Source of the DNA: CAXTKD01 sp964244885
Lineage (GTDB): Bacteria; Pseudomonadota; Alphaproteobacteria; Sphingomonadales; Sphingomonadaceae
DNA length: 64,000 nucleotides
Assembly (NCBI GenBank): GCA_964244885.1
Contig: CAXTKD010000011.1
Location: forward strand, 1-64,000
Reading direction: 5' to 3'
Numbering within the stretch: position 1 is the first letter of the stretch; each line of letters begins with the position of its first letter. Of the stretch, positions 18,355-26,719 are shown piece by piece. The position numbers and the translations under genes are program-made. Below the pieces are notes generated by a model. That model had not been told where the DNA came from, made no database searches, and saw only the letters and a list, made by a program, of their open reading frames with translations.

Positions 18355-18888
18355 ATGACTCAGCCAGGCAAGGCCCCGTTCGTCCCCTGGATCACCGCCT
18401 GGTCCGGCGAGACCGCCTACGGCGTGCGGCCCTGCAAATATGTCGGCAACCGCCTCGCGCTGTGGCAGCCCTATGCGCCCGGGGTCGGCGAGCCGACCTT
18501 CAAGAGCCGCCACGCGGTGCGCGCCCGCAAGGCGGTCATCGAAGGGCTGTGCACGGTGTGTGGGCTCGCGATCCCCGAAGGCGCGCGATGGCTGTTCCCG
18601 CGCCTGAAGCGGCTGGCCCAGCCTGGTGGCGCCGCGCTCTACACGCTCAACGAGCCGCCGGTTCACAAGGAATGCGCCGAGCTGTCGATGCAGCTTTGCC
18701 CGCATGTCCGGAGGGAGGGGTGGCGCGCCGTGCCGTTCAACGGCCAAACCGGGCTGGTCGACGTCGCGGAACGCGGCGCCACGCTCAACGCCGCGCTCGG
18801 CACCCACGCGCAGCCCGACGCGAGCATCATCGTCGGCATCTATCTGACGGTCTCCAGGGCGGCGTTCGAGTCCCTGACGCAAGCCTGA
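18355..18888 (+). CDS. Conserved-looking hypothetical protein with Cys/His cluster
   Basis: A 177-residue protein I do not recognise. GGAG at 18348-18351 supports the ATG at 18355. It has CTVCG (a CxxC, about residues 64-67) and, further on, HKECAELSMQLCPH, which together could bind zinc. No signal peptide or membrane segment is visible. The protein has many prolines and tryptophans. It sits alone between the MmcQ gene and an ABC importer operon; no functional link is evident. Confidence 0.7.
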   Translation: MTQPGKAPFVPWITAWSGETAYGVRPCKYVGNRLALWQPYAPGVGEPTFKSRHAVRARKAVIEGLCTVCGLAIPEGARWLFPRLKRLAQPGGAALYTLNEPPVHKECAELSMQLCPHVRREGWRAVPFNGQTGLVDVAERGATLNAALGTHAQPDASIIVGIYLTVSRAAFESLTQA

Positions 18889-18946
18889 GAGCGCTTGCCT
18901 CTGTTCGGCTATTGTTCCGCTTCCGCACCGACCCTATGATCGCGCG

Positions 18947-19693
18947 GTGGATGCGATCCGCCTTGAGACCATCGTGCGCGCCCCGGCGCTCGACGGCCTG
19001 TCGCTTGGCGTCGGGCGCGGCAGCTTCGTCGCGCTGGTCGGCGCCTCGGGCTCGGGCAAGACGACGACGCTCAAGCTGATCAACCGGCTGATCGAGCCCG
19101 ACTCGGGCAAGGTGCTGATCGACGGCGAGCCCGCCGATGCCGTCCCCGCGCACGAACTCCGCCGCCGCATCGGCTACGTCTTCCAAGGCGTCGGCCTGTT
19201 CCCGCACCTGAGCATCGCGGAGAATATCGCGATCACGCTGCGCTTGCTCGGCGTGGCCGAGGTCAAGCGCACCGCGCGCGCCGCCGAACTCCTAGCGCTC
19301 GTCGGCCTTCCCGCCGGCTTCGCTCACCGCAGCCCCGCCACTCTCTCGGGTGGCGAGCGCCAGCGCGTCGGCGTCGCCCGCGCGCTCGCGGCCAGGCCGG
19401 CGCTCATGCTGATGGACGAGCCCTTCGGCGCGCTCGACCCCCAGACCCGCGACACGCTCGGCGCGGCCTACCGCGCGCTCCACGACCGGCTGGGGCTCAC
19501 GACCGTGCTCGTGACGCACGACATGGCGGAGGCGGTGCTGCTGTCGGACCGCATCGTCCTGCTGTCGGGCGGGCAGATCGTCGCCGACGGCACGCCCCGG
19601 GATTTCGCCGCCGGCCGCGCCGGGACGGAGGCCGAAGCGCTGATGGCCGCGCCGAGACGGCAAGCGGCGCGCTTCGCGGAGCTGGCGGGGTGA
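18947..19693 (+). CDS. Osmoprotectant (OpuCA-like) ABC transporter ATPase
   Basis: A 248-residue ABC ATPase. Walker A is GASGSGKTT (about residues 28-36), the Q-loop is YVFQGVG, the signature LSGGERQR is near residue 129, and Walker B is LMLMDEPFG. It resembles the glycine-betaine/choline importers of the OpuC/YehX class but lacks the C-terminal CBS domains of full OpuCA. It pairs with the fused permease/binding protein downstream, separated by a large inverted repeat. The GTG start at 18947 has no clear RBS. Confidence 0.85.
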   Translation: MDAIRLETIVRAPALDGLSLGVGRGSFVALVGASGSGKTTTLKLINRLIEPDSGKVLIDGEPADAVPAHELRRRIGYVFQGVGLFPHLSIAENIAITLRLLGVAEVKRTARAAELLALVGLPAGFAHRSPATLSGGERQRVGVARALAARPALMLMDEPFGALDPQTRDTLGAAYRALHDRLGLTTVLVTHDMAEAVLLSDRIVLLSGGQIVADGTPRDFAAGRAGTEAEALMAAPRRQAARFAELAG

Positions 19694-19723
19694 GGGCGGG
19701 AGTTCACGCCCGGCTCAGCCCCC

Positions 19724-19807
19724 ACCCCAACCCCTCCCCTGAAGGAGAGGGGCTTTCGGGCCGTGCGCTGCAAGAAGCCCCTCTCCTTCAGGGGAGGGGT
19801 TTGGGGT
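19724..19807. repeat. Large C/G-rich inverted repeat inside the ABC operon
   Basis: Left arm 19724-19755 (starting ACCCCAACCCCTCCCC) and right arm 19775-19807 are inverted copies over 32 bases with one inserted T. The 19-base loop contains GTGCGCTGCAAG, which recurs with one change (GTGCGTTGCAAG) in the element at 38214-38323. It lies between the ATPase stop and the permease start, so it would form a very stable hairpin in the operon mRNA. Confidence 0.9.
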
Positions 19808-19834
19808 CGGGCCGACGTCGGGGGAAGGGCGGCC

Positions 19835-21361
19835 ATGCATAATCGCCTCTCCGCCGCCCTTGCGCTCCTCCCCGGCTACCTCGCCGCGCATCTCGCGCTC
19901 AGCCTCGCCGCGATGGCGCTCGCCATCCTCGTCGGCCTCCCGCTCGCCGTCGCCTCGGCGCGCAGCCCCCGCGTCCGCGCCGTCTCGCTCGTCGCGGTCG
20001 GCCTCATCCAGACCATCCCCGGCCTCGCGCTACTGGCGCTGTTCTACCCGCTGCTGCTGGCGCTCGGCACATTGCTTCACGTGCGCATCCCGGCGCTCGG
20101 CTTCCTGCCGTCGCTGCTCGCGCTGTCGCTCTACGCGCTGCTGCCGATCGTGCGGAACGGCATCGCCGGCCTCACCGGCGTTGACCCGGCGATCACCGAG
20201 GCCGCCGACGGCGTCGGCATGACGCGCGCGCAAAAGCTCATGCTGGTCGAGGCGCCGCTCGCCGCCCCCGTCGTCATGGCGGGCATCCGCACCGCGACGG
20301 TGTGGACGATCGGCGCCGCGACTCTCGCCACCACCGTCGGCCAGGTCAGCCTCGGCAATTTCATCTTTTCAGGGTTGCAGACCGAGGATTGGGTGCTGGT
20401 GCTCGTCGGATGCGCCGCCGCCGCCGGCTTGGCGATCGTCGCCGACGCGCTCCTCGGCCTGATCGAGAGCGGGCTGCGCCTGCGCCGCCGTCGCCGCGTC
20501 ATGACGGGCGCGGCGCTGCTCGTGCTCGGCGGCCTCGCCGCGCTCGCCCCGTCATTCGCCACCGCGCCCCGAGCCGTCACGGTCATCGGCGCGAAGAACT
20601 TCAGCGAGCAGTTCATCCTCGCCGCGGTGATCGCCGACCGCGTCGAGCGCGCCGGCGGCGCGGCCGAAGTGAAGTCCGGCCTCGGCTCGGCGGTCGCCTT
20701 CCGGGCGCTCGCCGGGGGCGATGTCGATGTCTACGTCGACTATGCCGGCACGCTCTGGGCCACGATTCTCGGCCACAAGGACACCCCGCCCGCGCCGCAA
20801 ATGATCGCCGGTCTGACGCGCGAGCTTCGGCAGCGCTACGGCGTCCGCGTCCTCGGCCCCCTGGGCTTCGAGAACGCCTATGCGCTGGCGATGAAGCGCG
20901 ACCGCGCCGCGGCGCTCGGCCTCAAGACGCTCGCCGACCTCCCCCGCGCCGCGCCGCGCCTCACCCTCGGCAGCGACCTTGAATTCCTCAGCCGCCCCGA
21001 ATGGGCGGCGCTCCGCACCGCCTACGGCCTCCGCTTCAAGGCGAGCCGCGCCTACAGCCCGACCTTCATGTACCGCGCGCTGGCGAGCGGCGACGCCGAC
21101 GTCATCTCCGCCTTCTCCAGCGACGGCCGAATCGCCGCCGACAAGCTCGTCGTCCTCGCCGACCCCAAGGGCGCGATCCCGCGCTACGACGCGCTCATCC
21201 TGCTCTCCCCCAAGGCCGCGCATGACGAGGCGCTGGTCCGCACGCTGACGCCGCTGGTCGGCGCGATCGGCGTCGATCGCATGCGCGCCGCGAACTACAT
21301 GGTCGATCGCGACCGCGACAAGCGCAGCCCGGCGGAGGCGGCGCGGTGGCTGCTGCCGTAG
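19835..21361 (+). CDS. Fused permease and substrate-binding protein of an OpuC-type osmolyte importer
   Basis: A 508-residue protein. Residues about 1-215 are an ABC permease with around six helices and the EAA-like segment ITEAADGVGMTRAQ. Residues about 235-508 are an OpuAC/OpuCC-type binding domain, starting VTVIGAKNFSEQFIL and including DVYVDYAGTLW. The fusion tethers the binding protein to the membrane, as in some OpuC-like systems. Likely substrates are betaine-type quaternary amines. The ATG at 19835 has a GGGGAAGGG RBS. The acyltransferase start lies inside its last codons. Confidence 0.88.
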   Translation: MHNRLSAALALLPGYLAAHLALSLAAMALAILVGLPLAVASARSPRVRAVSLVAVGLIQTIPGLALLALFYPLLLALGTLLHVRIPALGFLPSLLALSLYALLPIVRNGIAGLTGVDPAITEAADGVGMTRAQKLMLVEAPLAAPVVMAGIRTATVWTIGAATLATTVGQVSLGNFIFSGLQTEDWVLVLVGCAAAAGLAIVADALLGLIESGLRLRRRRRVMTGAALLVLGGLAALAPSFATAPRAVTVIGAKNFSEQFILAAVIADRVERAGGAAEVKSGLGSAVAFRALAGGDVDVYVDYAGTLWATILGHKDTPPAPQMIAGLTRELRQRYGVRVLGPLGFENAYALAMKRDRAAALGLKTLADLPRAAPRLTLGSDLEFLSRPEWAALRTAYGLRFKASRAYSPTFMYRALASGDADVISAFSSDGRIAADKLVVLADPKGAIPRYDALILLSPKAAHDEALVRTLTPLVGAIGVDRMRAANYMVDRDRDKRSPAEAARWLLP

Positions 21362-23271
21362 CGCGGATGCCCTATCGTCAGGATCTGGACGGCCTTCGGG
21401 CGATTGCCATCCTCAGCGTCCTGCTGTTTCACGCCGGCGTTCCGGGCTTCTCCGGTGGCTTCGTCGGAGTCGACATCTTCTTCGTCATCTCGGGGTATCT
21501 CATCACCGGCCTGATCAGCCGCGACCTGGCCGCCGGCCGCTTCTCGTTCGGGCAATTCTACCTCCGGCGCTTGCGCCGGCTCCTGCCCGCGCTATGCGTC
21601 GTCCTGCTGGCGACCTGGTGCCTGGGCTTCGTGCTCCTGCCCGAGCATGAACTCGTCGTGCTGGGCAAGACGCTGCTGTCGTCGCTCGGCTTCGCATCGA
21701 ACTGGTTTTTCCTGACGGAGACTGGCTATTTCGATCCCGCTCTCGCCGGCAACGCGCTCCTTCACAGCTGGTCGCTGTCGATCGAGGAGCAATATTACCT
21801 GCTGTGGCCGCTGCTGCTGTTCATGGCGCGCAGAAGGCTCGGCTCGCCGGCGTCGCTTGGCCCCGTCGTTGGCCTCGCGATCGTCTTCTTCGCGATCAGC
21901 GCCCTGCTGGTCGCGCGGGCGTCGCCCCAACAGGCCTTCTTCAACAGCGCCGGGCGCATCTGGGAGCTGCTCGCCGGCGCGGCGCTCGGCCTCGGACTCC
22001 CTCGTGCCGCGATCCCGCCCGCTCTCACGACCGCGATGCGCGCGCTCGGGCTGGCGCTGCTCGCCGCCGCGATCGGGCTCTATTCGCCCGCCACGCCCTA
22101 CCCCGGCGTCGCGGCGCTCGCGCCGGTCCTCGGCGCCGCCCTGCTCATCGCCGCGCCGCCCGCGCACCGCGATCTCCTCTTCGCGGGGCTGGCCTCGCCG
22201 CCCGCGCGCTTCTTCGGGAAGGTCTCCTATGCCCTCTACCTTTGGCACTGGCCGCTTCTGGTGTTCGCTCGCCTGCTCGACCCCGCCCTTTCCACGGCCG
22301 GCGCTCTCGCGGTCCTCGCTGTCGCCCTTGCGCTCGCGACAGCCTCGACGGCCCTTCTCGAGAACCCGATCCGGCGTCGCCGCGTCCTGCGGGACCACGA
22401 ATCCTTCGTCGTCGCCACGATCGGCGCGGTCGTGATCCTCGGCGTCCTTGCAGGTTTCGCGGTCGCCACCAACGGCTTGCCGCAGCGCTGGGCCGAGCAG
22501 CAGAAGATCGAGTCGCTCTACCGAACCCTCGATCGTGGCCATTGCTTCATCGACGACCAGCCGCTCGCGCTGCTGACGCACGACTGCCTCATGCCCGATC
22601 CGGTGAAAAAGAACGTGCTGGTCATCGGCGACAGCTACGCCGCCCACCTCGTCCCCGGCCTGCGCGCGCAATTCCCCAACGTCCATTTCGCGCAGGCCAC
22701 CGCCTCGGCTTGCCGCGCGATGTTCAATTTCTACTATGGCCCTTGGCGCTGCCCGGAGCTGAACCGCATGCTGTTCACCCAGACGATCCGGGACAAGCGC
22801 TACGACGTCATCCTCCTGGCCTCCGACTGGCAGCCGGGCGACAATCTTGCCGAAACCTTCGCCAAAATCCGCCTGCTCAGCAACGCGCCGATCGTCGTGC
22901 TCGGCAACACCCCGGTCTACACGGCGAACCCCAGCACGGCGCTTCGCCGGAGCCGGATCGCCAATCCTCCCCGTTCGGTCGCGCCGCCGCCCTTTCGCGC
23001 CGGGCTATGGGAGACCGACCGCGCGCTGGCGGCGCAGGCCGGCCCGGCGCGCTACGTTTCGCTCCTCGGCAATTTCTGCCCCAAACAGGCCTGCCCCTTG
23101 CGGACGGCGTCCGACGACCTTGTCCACTATGACGTCGGCCACCTGACGCTGCCGGGCTCGATCGCGGTGATTGGCGCATCGCGCGCCGACATCGCCGCCG
23201 CGCTCGGCGAGAAGCCGTCGCACCGACCCGCCGCGCCGCGCGTTAGGAGCCCTCATGCAAGCCGATCATGA
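21346..23271 (+). CDS. OafA/YrhL-type acyltransferase with C-terminal SGNH domain
   Basis: A 641-residue membrane protein. Residues about 8-360 are an acyltransferase-3 domain: the start YRQDLDGLRAIAILSVLLFH, key R/H pattern only, FFVISGYL, and about ten helices. Residues about 400-620 form an SGNH/GDSL domain with nucleophile motif GDSYAAH and a C-terminal D..H pair in HYDVGHLT. It should O-acetylate a surface polysaccharide or peptidoglycan. The GTG at 21346 is preferred over ATG 21367 because GGAGG lies seven bases upstream. It overlaps both neighbours. Confidence 0.87.
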   Translation: MAAAVARMPYRQDLDGLRAIAILSVLLFHAGVPGFSGGFVGVDIFFVISGYLITGLISRDLAAGRFSFGQFYLRRLRRLLPALCVVLLATWCLGFVLLPEHELVVLGKTLLSSLGFASNWFFLTETGYFDPALAGNALLHSWSLSIEEQYYLLWPLLLFMARRRLGSPASLGPVVGLAIVFFAISALLVARASPQQAFFNSAGRIWELLAGAALGLGLPRAAIPPALTTAMRALGLALLAAAIGLYSPATPYPGVAALAPVLGAALLIAAPPAHRDLLFAGLASPPARFFGKVSYALYLWHWPLLVFARLLDPALSTAGALAVLAVALALATASTALLENPIRRRRVLRDHESFVVATIGAVVILGVLAGFAVATNGLPQRWAEQQKIESLYRTLDRGHCFIDDQPLALLTHDCLMPDPVKKNVLVIGDSYAAHLVPGLRAQFPNVHFAQATASACRAMFNFYYGPWRCPELNRMLFTQTIRDKRYDVILLASDWQPGDNLAETFAKIRLLSNAPIVVLGNTPVYTANPSTALRRSRIANPPRSVAPPPFRAGLWETDRALAAQAGPARYVSLLGNFCPKQACPLRTASDDLVHYDVGHLTLPGSIAVIGASRADIAAALGEKPSHRPAAPRVRSPHASRS

Positions 23272-24217
23272 TACCGCGACTAGGGGAGATTTCGAGGCCG
23301 CCGTGCTCGCCGGCCTGTCGCAGCCGCGGAAGGTCGTCCCCGCTCGCTTCTTCTACGACCGCCGCGGGTCGGAGCTGTTCGAGGCGATCACCGGGCTCCC
23401 CGAATATTACCCGACGCGGACCGAGATCGGCCTGCTGTCGGCGCACGGCGCGGACATCGCGCGGCTCGCGGGCAAGGGCAGGGTGGTGGTCGAGTTCGGC
23501 TCGGGCTCCTCGATCAAGACGCCGCTGCTGCTGAAGCACGTCGCGCCGCCGGCCTACGTGCCGATCGACATCTCCGCCGATTTCCTCGCCGAGGCCGCGG
23601 CCTCGCTCGCCGCCGCGCATCCGGAAGTCAACGTCCGGCCGCTGGCGGGCGACTTCACGCAGGCGCTAAGCTTGCCACCCGAGGTCGCGGGCCTGCCGAT
23701 GCTCGGCTTCTTCCCCGGCTCGACGATCGGCAACATGACGCATGCCGAAGCGGTCGACCTGCTCCGCGCCTTCGCCGCGACCTTGGGCGAGGACGCGCGC
23801 CTCGTCATCGGAATCGACACCCGCAAGAACCCGCGCCTGATCGAGGCGGCCTACGACGATTCGGCCGGGGTGACGGCGGCGTTCAACCTCAATCTCCTCA
23901 CCCGCATCAACCGCGAGCTTGGCGGCGACATTCCGGTCGACGCCTTCGAGCATCGCGCCGCGTGGAACGACTCGCTCGGGCGTATCGAGATGCACCTCGT
24001 CGCCACCCGCGACCTCGGCTTCACCGTCGCCGGCCGCCGGTTCGCGATGACCGAAGGCGAGACGATCCATACCGAGAACAGCCACAAATACACGCTGGAG
24101 GAGGCGCGGCTGCTGGCGCGCGCCGCGGGGTGGGAGCCGCTCGCCGGCTGGACCGACGACCGCGGCCTGTTCTCGCTCCACGTCTGGCGCGCCGCCGAAG
24201 CCGCGATGCAGCCATGA
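23255..24217 (+). CDS. egtD: L-histidine N-alpha-methyltransferase (ergothioneine)
   Basis: A 320-residue SAM-dependent methyltransferase that makes hercynine from histidine, the first step to ergothioneine. Family landmarks are FFYDRRGSELFEAIT, PEYYPTRTE, the SAM loop EFGSGSSIKT, GFFPGSTIGN and HTENSHKY. AGGAG precedes the ATG. It overlaps the acyltransferase stop by 17 bases and the egtB start by ATGA, so egtD and egtB are translated together. The length matches EgtD. Confidence 0.95.
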   Translation: MQADHDTATRGDFEAAVLAGLSQPRKVVPARFFYDRRGSELFEAITGLPEYYPTRTEIGLLSAHGADIARLAGKGRVVVEFGSGSSIKTPLLLKHVAPPAYVPIDISADFLAEAAASLAAAHPEVNVRPLAGDFTQALSLPPEVAGLPMLGFFPGSTIGNMTHAEAVDLLRAFAATLGEDARLVIGIDTRKNPRLIEAAYDDSAGVTAAFNLNLLTRINRELGGDIPVDAFEHRAAWNDSLGRIEMHLVATRDLGFTVAGRRFAMTEGETIHTENSHKYTLEEARLLARAAGWEPLAGWTDDRGLFSLHVWRAAEAAMQP

Positions 24218-25353
24218 AGGCGCGCTACGCCGAGGTCCGGGCGCATTCGCTGGCGCTGGCGGCGCCGCTAAGCCCCGAGGATGCGCAGGTCCAGTCGATG
24301 CCCGACGTGTCGCCGGCCAAGTGGCACCTCGCGCACCTCACCTGGTTCTTCGAGACCTTCGTGCTGGTCCCGCACCTTCCCGGCTACCGGGTCTTCGATC
24401 CCGCCTACGCCTACCTCTTCAACTCATACTATGAAGCTGTCGGCGACCGGCACCCCCGCGCCGAGCGCGGCCTGATCTCGCGTCCGTCGCTCGCTGAGGT
24501 ATTGGCCTACCGTGCCCATGTCGACGCCGCGATGGCAGAGGTCGCCGATCGGGAAGACCTTAGTGATGTCATAGAGTTAGGCCTGAACCATGAGCAGCAG
24601 CACCAGGAGCTGATGCTCATGGACATCAAGCATGTCCTGTCGCGCAACCCGACCGACCCGGCCTATTCGAGGAACCCCGGTTCTGTGTCGAAGTTGTCGA
24701 ATTCAGGCTGGCTCGACTGCCCCGGCGGCCTCGTCGAGATCGGCCATGACGGCCAAGGATTCGCCTTCGACAACGAAGGCCCCCGGCACAAGGTCTGGCT
24801 CGATCCCTATCGCCTCGCCACCGCGCTGGTCACCAACGGCGACTGGCAGCGCTTCATCGCCGACGGCGGCTATTCCCGGCCCGAGCTCTGGCTGTCCGAC
24901 GGCTGGGCGACCGTCCAGTCCGAGGGCTGGCGGTCCCCGCTCTACTGGCGCGACGACGGCACCCTGTTCACGCTGTCCGGCCGCCAGCCTATCGACCCCG
25001 CCGAGCCGGTGGTCCACGTCAGCTATTACGAGGCCGACGCCTATGCCCGCTGGGCCGACGCCCGCCTGCCGACCGAAGCCGAATGGGAGGCCGCGTCCGG
25101 CTCCGACGCGCTCGACCGAATGTTCGGCGAAGTCTGGCAATGGACCGCCAGCCCCTACACCGCCTACCCGCGCTTCCGCCCGGCCGAGGGCGCCGTCGGC
25201 GAGTACAATGGCAAGTTCATGTCGGGCCAGATGGTGCTGCGCGGCGGCTGCGCCGCGACCCCGGCCGGCCACTGCCGCCCGACCTACCGCAACTTCTTCC
25301 CGCCCGCCGCGCGGTGGTGCTTTGGCGGGCTGAGGCTGGCGCGGGACGGATAG
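24214..25353 (+). CDS. egtB: Ergothioneine sulfoxide synthase EgtB
   Basis: A 379-residue non-haem iron enzyme joining a thiol donor to hercynine. The N-terminal DinB-like domain has the iron site WHLAHLTWF and HEQQHQE. The C-terminal FGE-sulfatase domain starts near GGLVEIGHDG and contains RLPTEAEWE and VWQWTASPY. No EgtA or EgtC lies nearby, so the sulfur donor (cysteine or gamma-glutamylcysteine) cannot be inferred. It is coupled to egtD. Its end faces msrA across a 94-base inverted repeat. Confidence 0.95.
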   Translation: MKARYAEVRAHSLALAAPLSPEDAQVQSMPDVSPAKWHLAHLTWFFETFVLVPHLPGYRVFDPAYAYLFNSYYEAVGDRHPRAERGLISRPSLAEVLAYRAHVDAAMAEVADREDLSDVIELGLNHEQQHQELMLMDIKHVLSRNPTDPAYSRNPGSVSKLSNSGWLDCPGGLVEIGHDGQGFAFDNEGPRHKVWLDPYRLATALVTNGDWQRFIADGGYSRPELWLSDGWATVQSEGWRSPLYWRDDGTLFTLSGRQPIDPAEPVVHVSYYEADAYARWADARLPTEAEWEAASGSDALDRMFGEVWQWTASPYTAYPRFRPAEGAVGEYNGKFMSGQMVLRGGCAATPAGHCRPTYRNFFPPAARWCFGGLRLARDG

Positions 25354-25356
25354 GCT

Positions 25357-25450
25357 GACCCCACCCCAACCCCTCCCCTGAAGGAGAGGGGCTTCAGGTC
25401 AGCGCGGGCGGAAAGCCCCTCTCCTTCAGGGGAGGGGTTGGGGTGGGGTC
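25357..25450. repeat. Perfect 38-bp inverted repeat between egtB and msrA
   Basis: The arms 25357-25394 and 25413-25450 are exact inverted copies (38 bp) around an 18-base loop. It starts with GACCCCACCCCAACCCC. It is the same family as 19724-19807, with identical CCCCTCCCCTGAAGGAGAGGGG cores, given here only as a pattern. It lies between two convergent genes and may terminate both. Confidence 0.93.
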
Positions 25451-25461
25451 CGAGCCGGGCG

Positions 25462-26142
25462 TTACGTCCCGCGCCTCCCAACCAGCACCGGCTCCGCCCG
25501 CCACAGTCCCGGGAAACGCGCCTTCAGCCCGCGCACCTTGGGGATGTCGTTATAGGCGATATAGGGCTCGTTCGGGTGCAGCGTCAGGTAATCCTGGTGA
25601 TAGCCCTCCGCCGGGAAGAAGCTGCCCGGCGCGACCCTGGTGACGATCGGTTTCGCATAGACCTTCGCCGCGCCGAGCTGCGCGATGTAGCGCCTGGCGA
25701 TCTCGGCCTGCGCCGGGTTCTGCGGGAAGATCTGCGAGCGGTATTGCGTGCCGGTGTCCGGTCCCTGCCGGTTGAGCTGGGTGGGGTCGGCGACGACCGA
25801 GAAATAGACCTGGAGCAGCTTGCCGTAGCTCACTTGTTTCGGATCGTAGGTGATCCTCACCGCCTCGGCATGGCCGGTGTCGCCGCCGCCGACCTGCTCG
25901 TAAGCCGCGGTGTCCTTGGCGCCGCCGGCATAGCCCGACACCGCGCTGGTCACGCCCTTCACATGCTGGAACACGCCCTGGACGCCCCAGAAGCAGCCGC
26001 CCGCGAGGATCGCGGTGTTGCCGGCGGGCGCGTCGTAGGCGGGCGCGGGCGCCGAGACCATCTTCTCGGCGGCGAGCGCCGGAAGCTGCCAGGCGGCGAC
26101 GGCGGCGAGGCCGGCGACAGCGATCGGGGTGATGAAACGCAT
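25462..26142 (-). CDS. msrA: Peptide-methionine (S)-S-oxide reductase, exported
   Basis: A 226-residue enzyme with a signal peptide (about 1-25, ending ALAA), so it repairs oxidised methionine in the periplasm. The catalytic Cys50 lies in GGCFWG; GYAGG and GYHQDYL follow. It is the only cysteine in the protein, so the usual C-terminal resolving cysteines are absent and an external thiol must reduce the sulfenic acid. GAGGAG precedes the ATG at 26142. The msrB gene is 11 bases upstream on the same strand. Confidence 0.94.
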   Translation of the reverse strand: MRFITPIAVAGLAAVAAWQLPALAAEKMVSAPAPAYDAPAGNTAILAGGCFWGVQGVFQHVKGVTSAVSGYAGGAKDTAAYEQVGGGDTGHAEAVRITYDPKQVSYGKLLQVYFSVVADPTQLNRQGPDTGTQYRSQIFPQNPAQAEIARRYIAQLGAAKVYAKPIVTRVAPGSFFPAEGYHQDYLTLHPNEPYIAYNDIPKVRGLKARFPGLWRAEPVLVGRRGT

Positions 26143-26153
26143 GATGTTACTCC

Positions 26154-26627
26154 TCAGGCGGCTTGCGGGCGGAACGTCATGGCGACGCCGTTCATGCAAT
26201 AGCGAAGTCCGGTCGGCTTCGGCCCGTCGTCGAAGACGTGGCCGAGGTGCCCGCCGCAGCGGCGGCAGTTCACCGCGGTGCGGGTCATCAGCAGGCTCTT
26301 GTCGGTAACCGTCTCGACCGCCTTGGGCAGCGGACGGAAGAAGCTCGGCCAGCCGGTGCCGCTGTCGAACTTGGTGACCGAGGAAAACAGCGGCAGAGCG
26401 CAGCCGGCGCAGGCGAAAACGCCCTTGCGGTGCTCGTCGTTGAGCGGGCTGCTGAACGGCCGCTCGGTGCCTTCGCGGCGCAGCACGTCATAGGCGGCGG
26501 GCTTCAGGATTTTCCGCCACTCCGCGTCGCTGCGCATGACCTCGTAGCGCTTTGGCGCCTGCGCCGCGCCGACCAGCGCCATCGCACCGCCGGCGAGCAA
26601 AACCTCACGCCTGCCAAAAACGCTCAT
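26154..26627 (-). CDS. msrB: Peptide-methionine (R)-S-oxide reductase, Tat-exported
   Basis: A 157-residue enzyme. It starts with a Tat-type signal (GRREVLLAGG). The zinc site is two CxxC pairs (CAGC and CRRC), the catalytic Cys is in RYCMN, and GTGWPSF and GGHLGHVF are the family landmarks. There is no extra resolving cysteine. It reduces the R epimer of methionine sulfoxide and is co-transcribed with the exported msrA, so both epimers can be repaired in the same compartment. Confidence 0.94.
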   Translation of the reverse strand: MSVFGRREVLLAGGAMALVGAAQAPKRYEVMRSDAEWRKILKPAAYDVLRREGTERPFSSPLNDEHRKGVFACAGCALPLFSSVTKFDSGTGWPSFFRPLPKAVETVTDKSLLMTRTAVNCRRCGGHLGHVFDDGPKPTGLRYCMNGVAMTFRPQAA

Positions 26628-26719
26628 CGGCGATCTCCCTTATCCCAAGTCTAGATAAGGTTCGCTGGCGCGAACGAAAAGGATGCGCCGGTAAGGCGCC
26701 TGAATCGCGCGTCGGCCGA

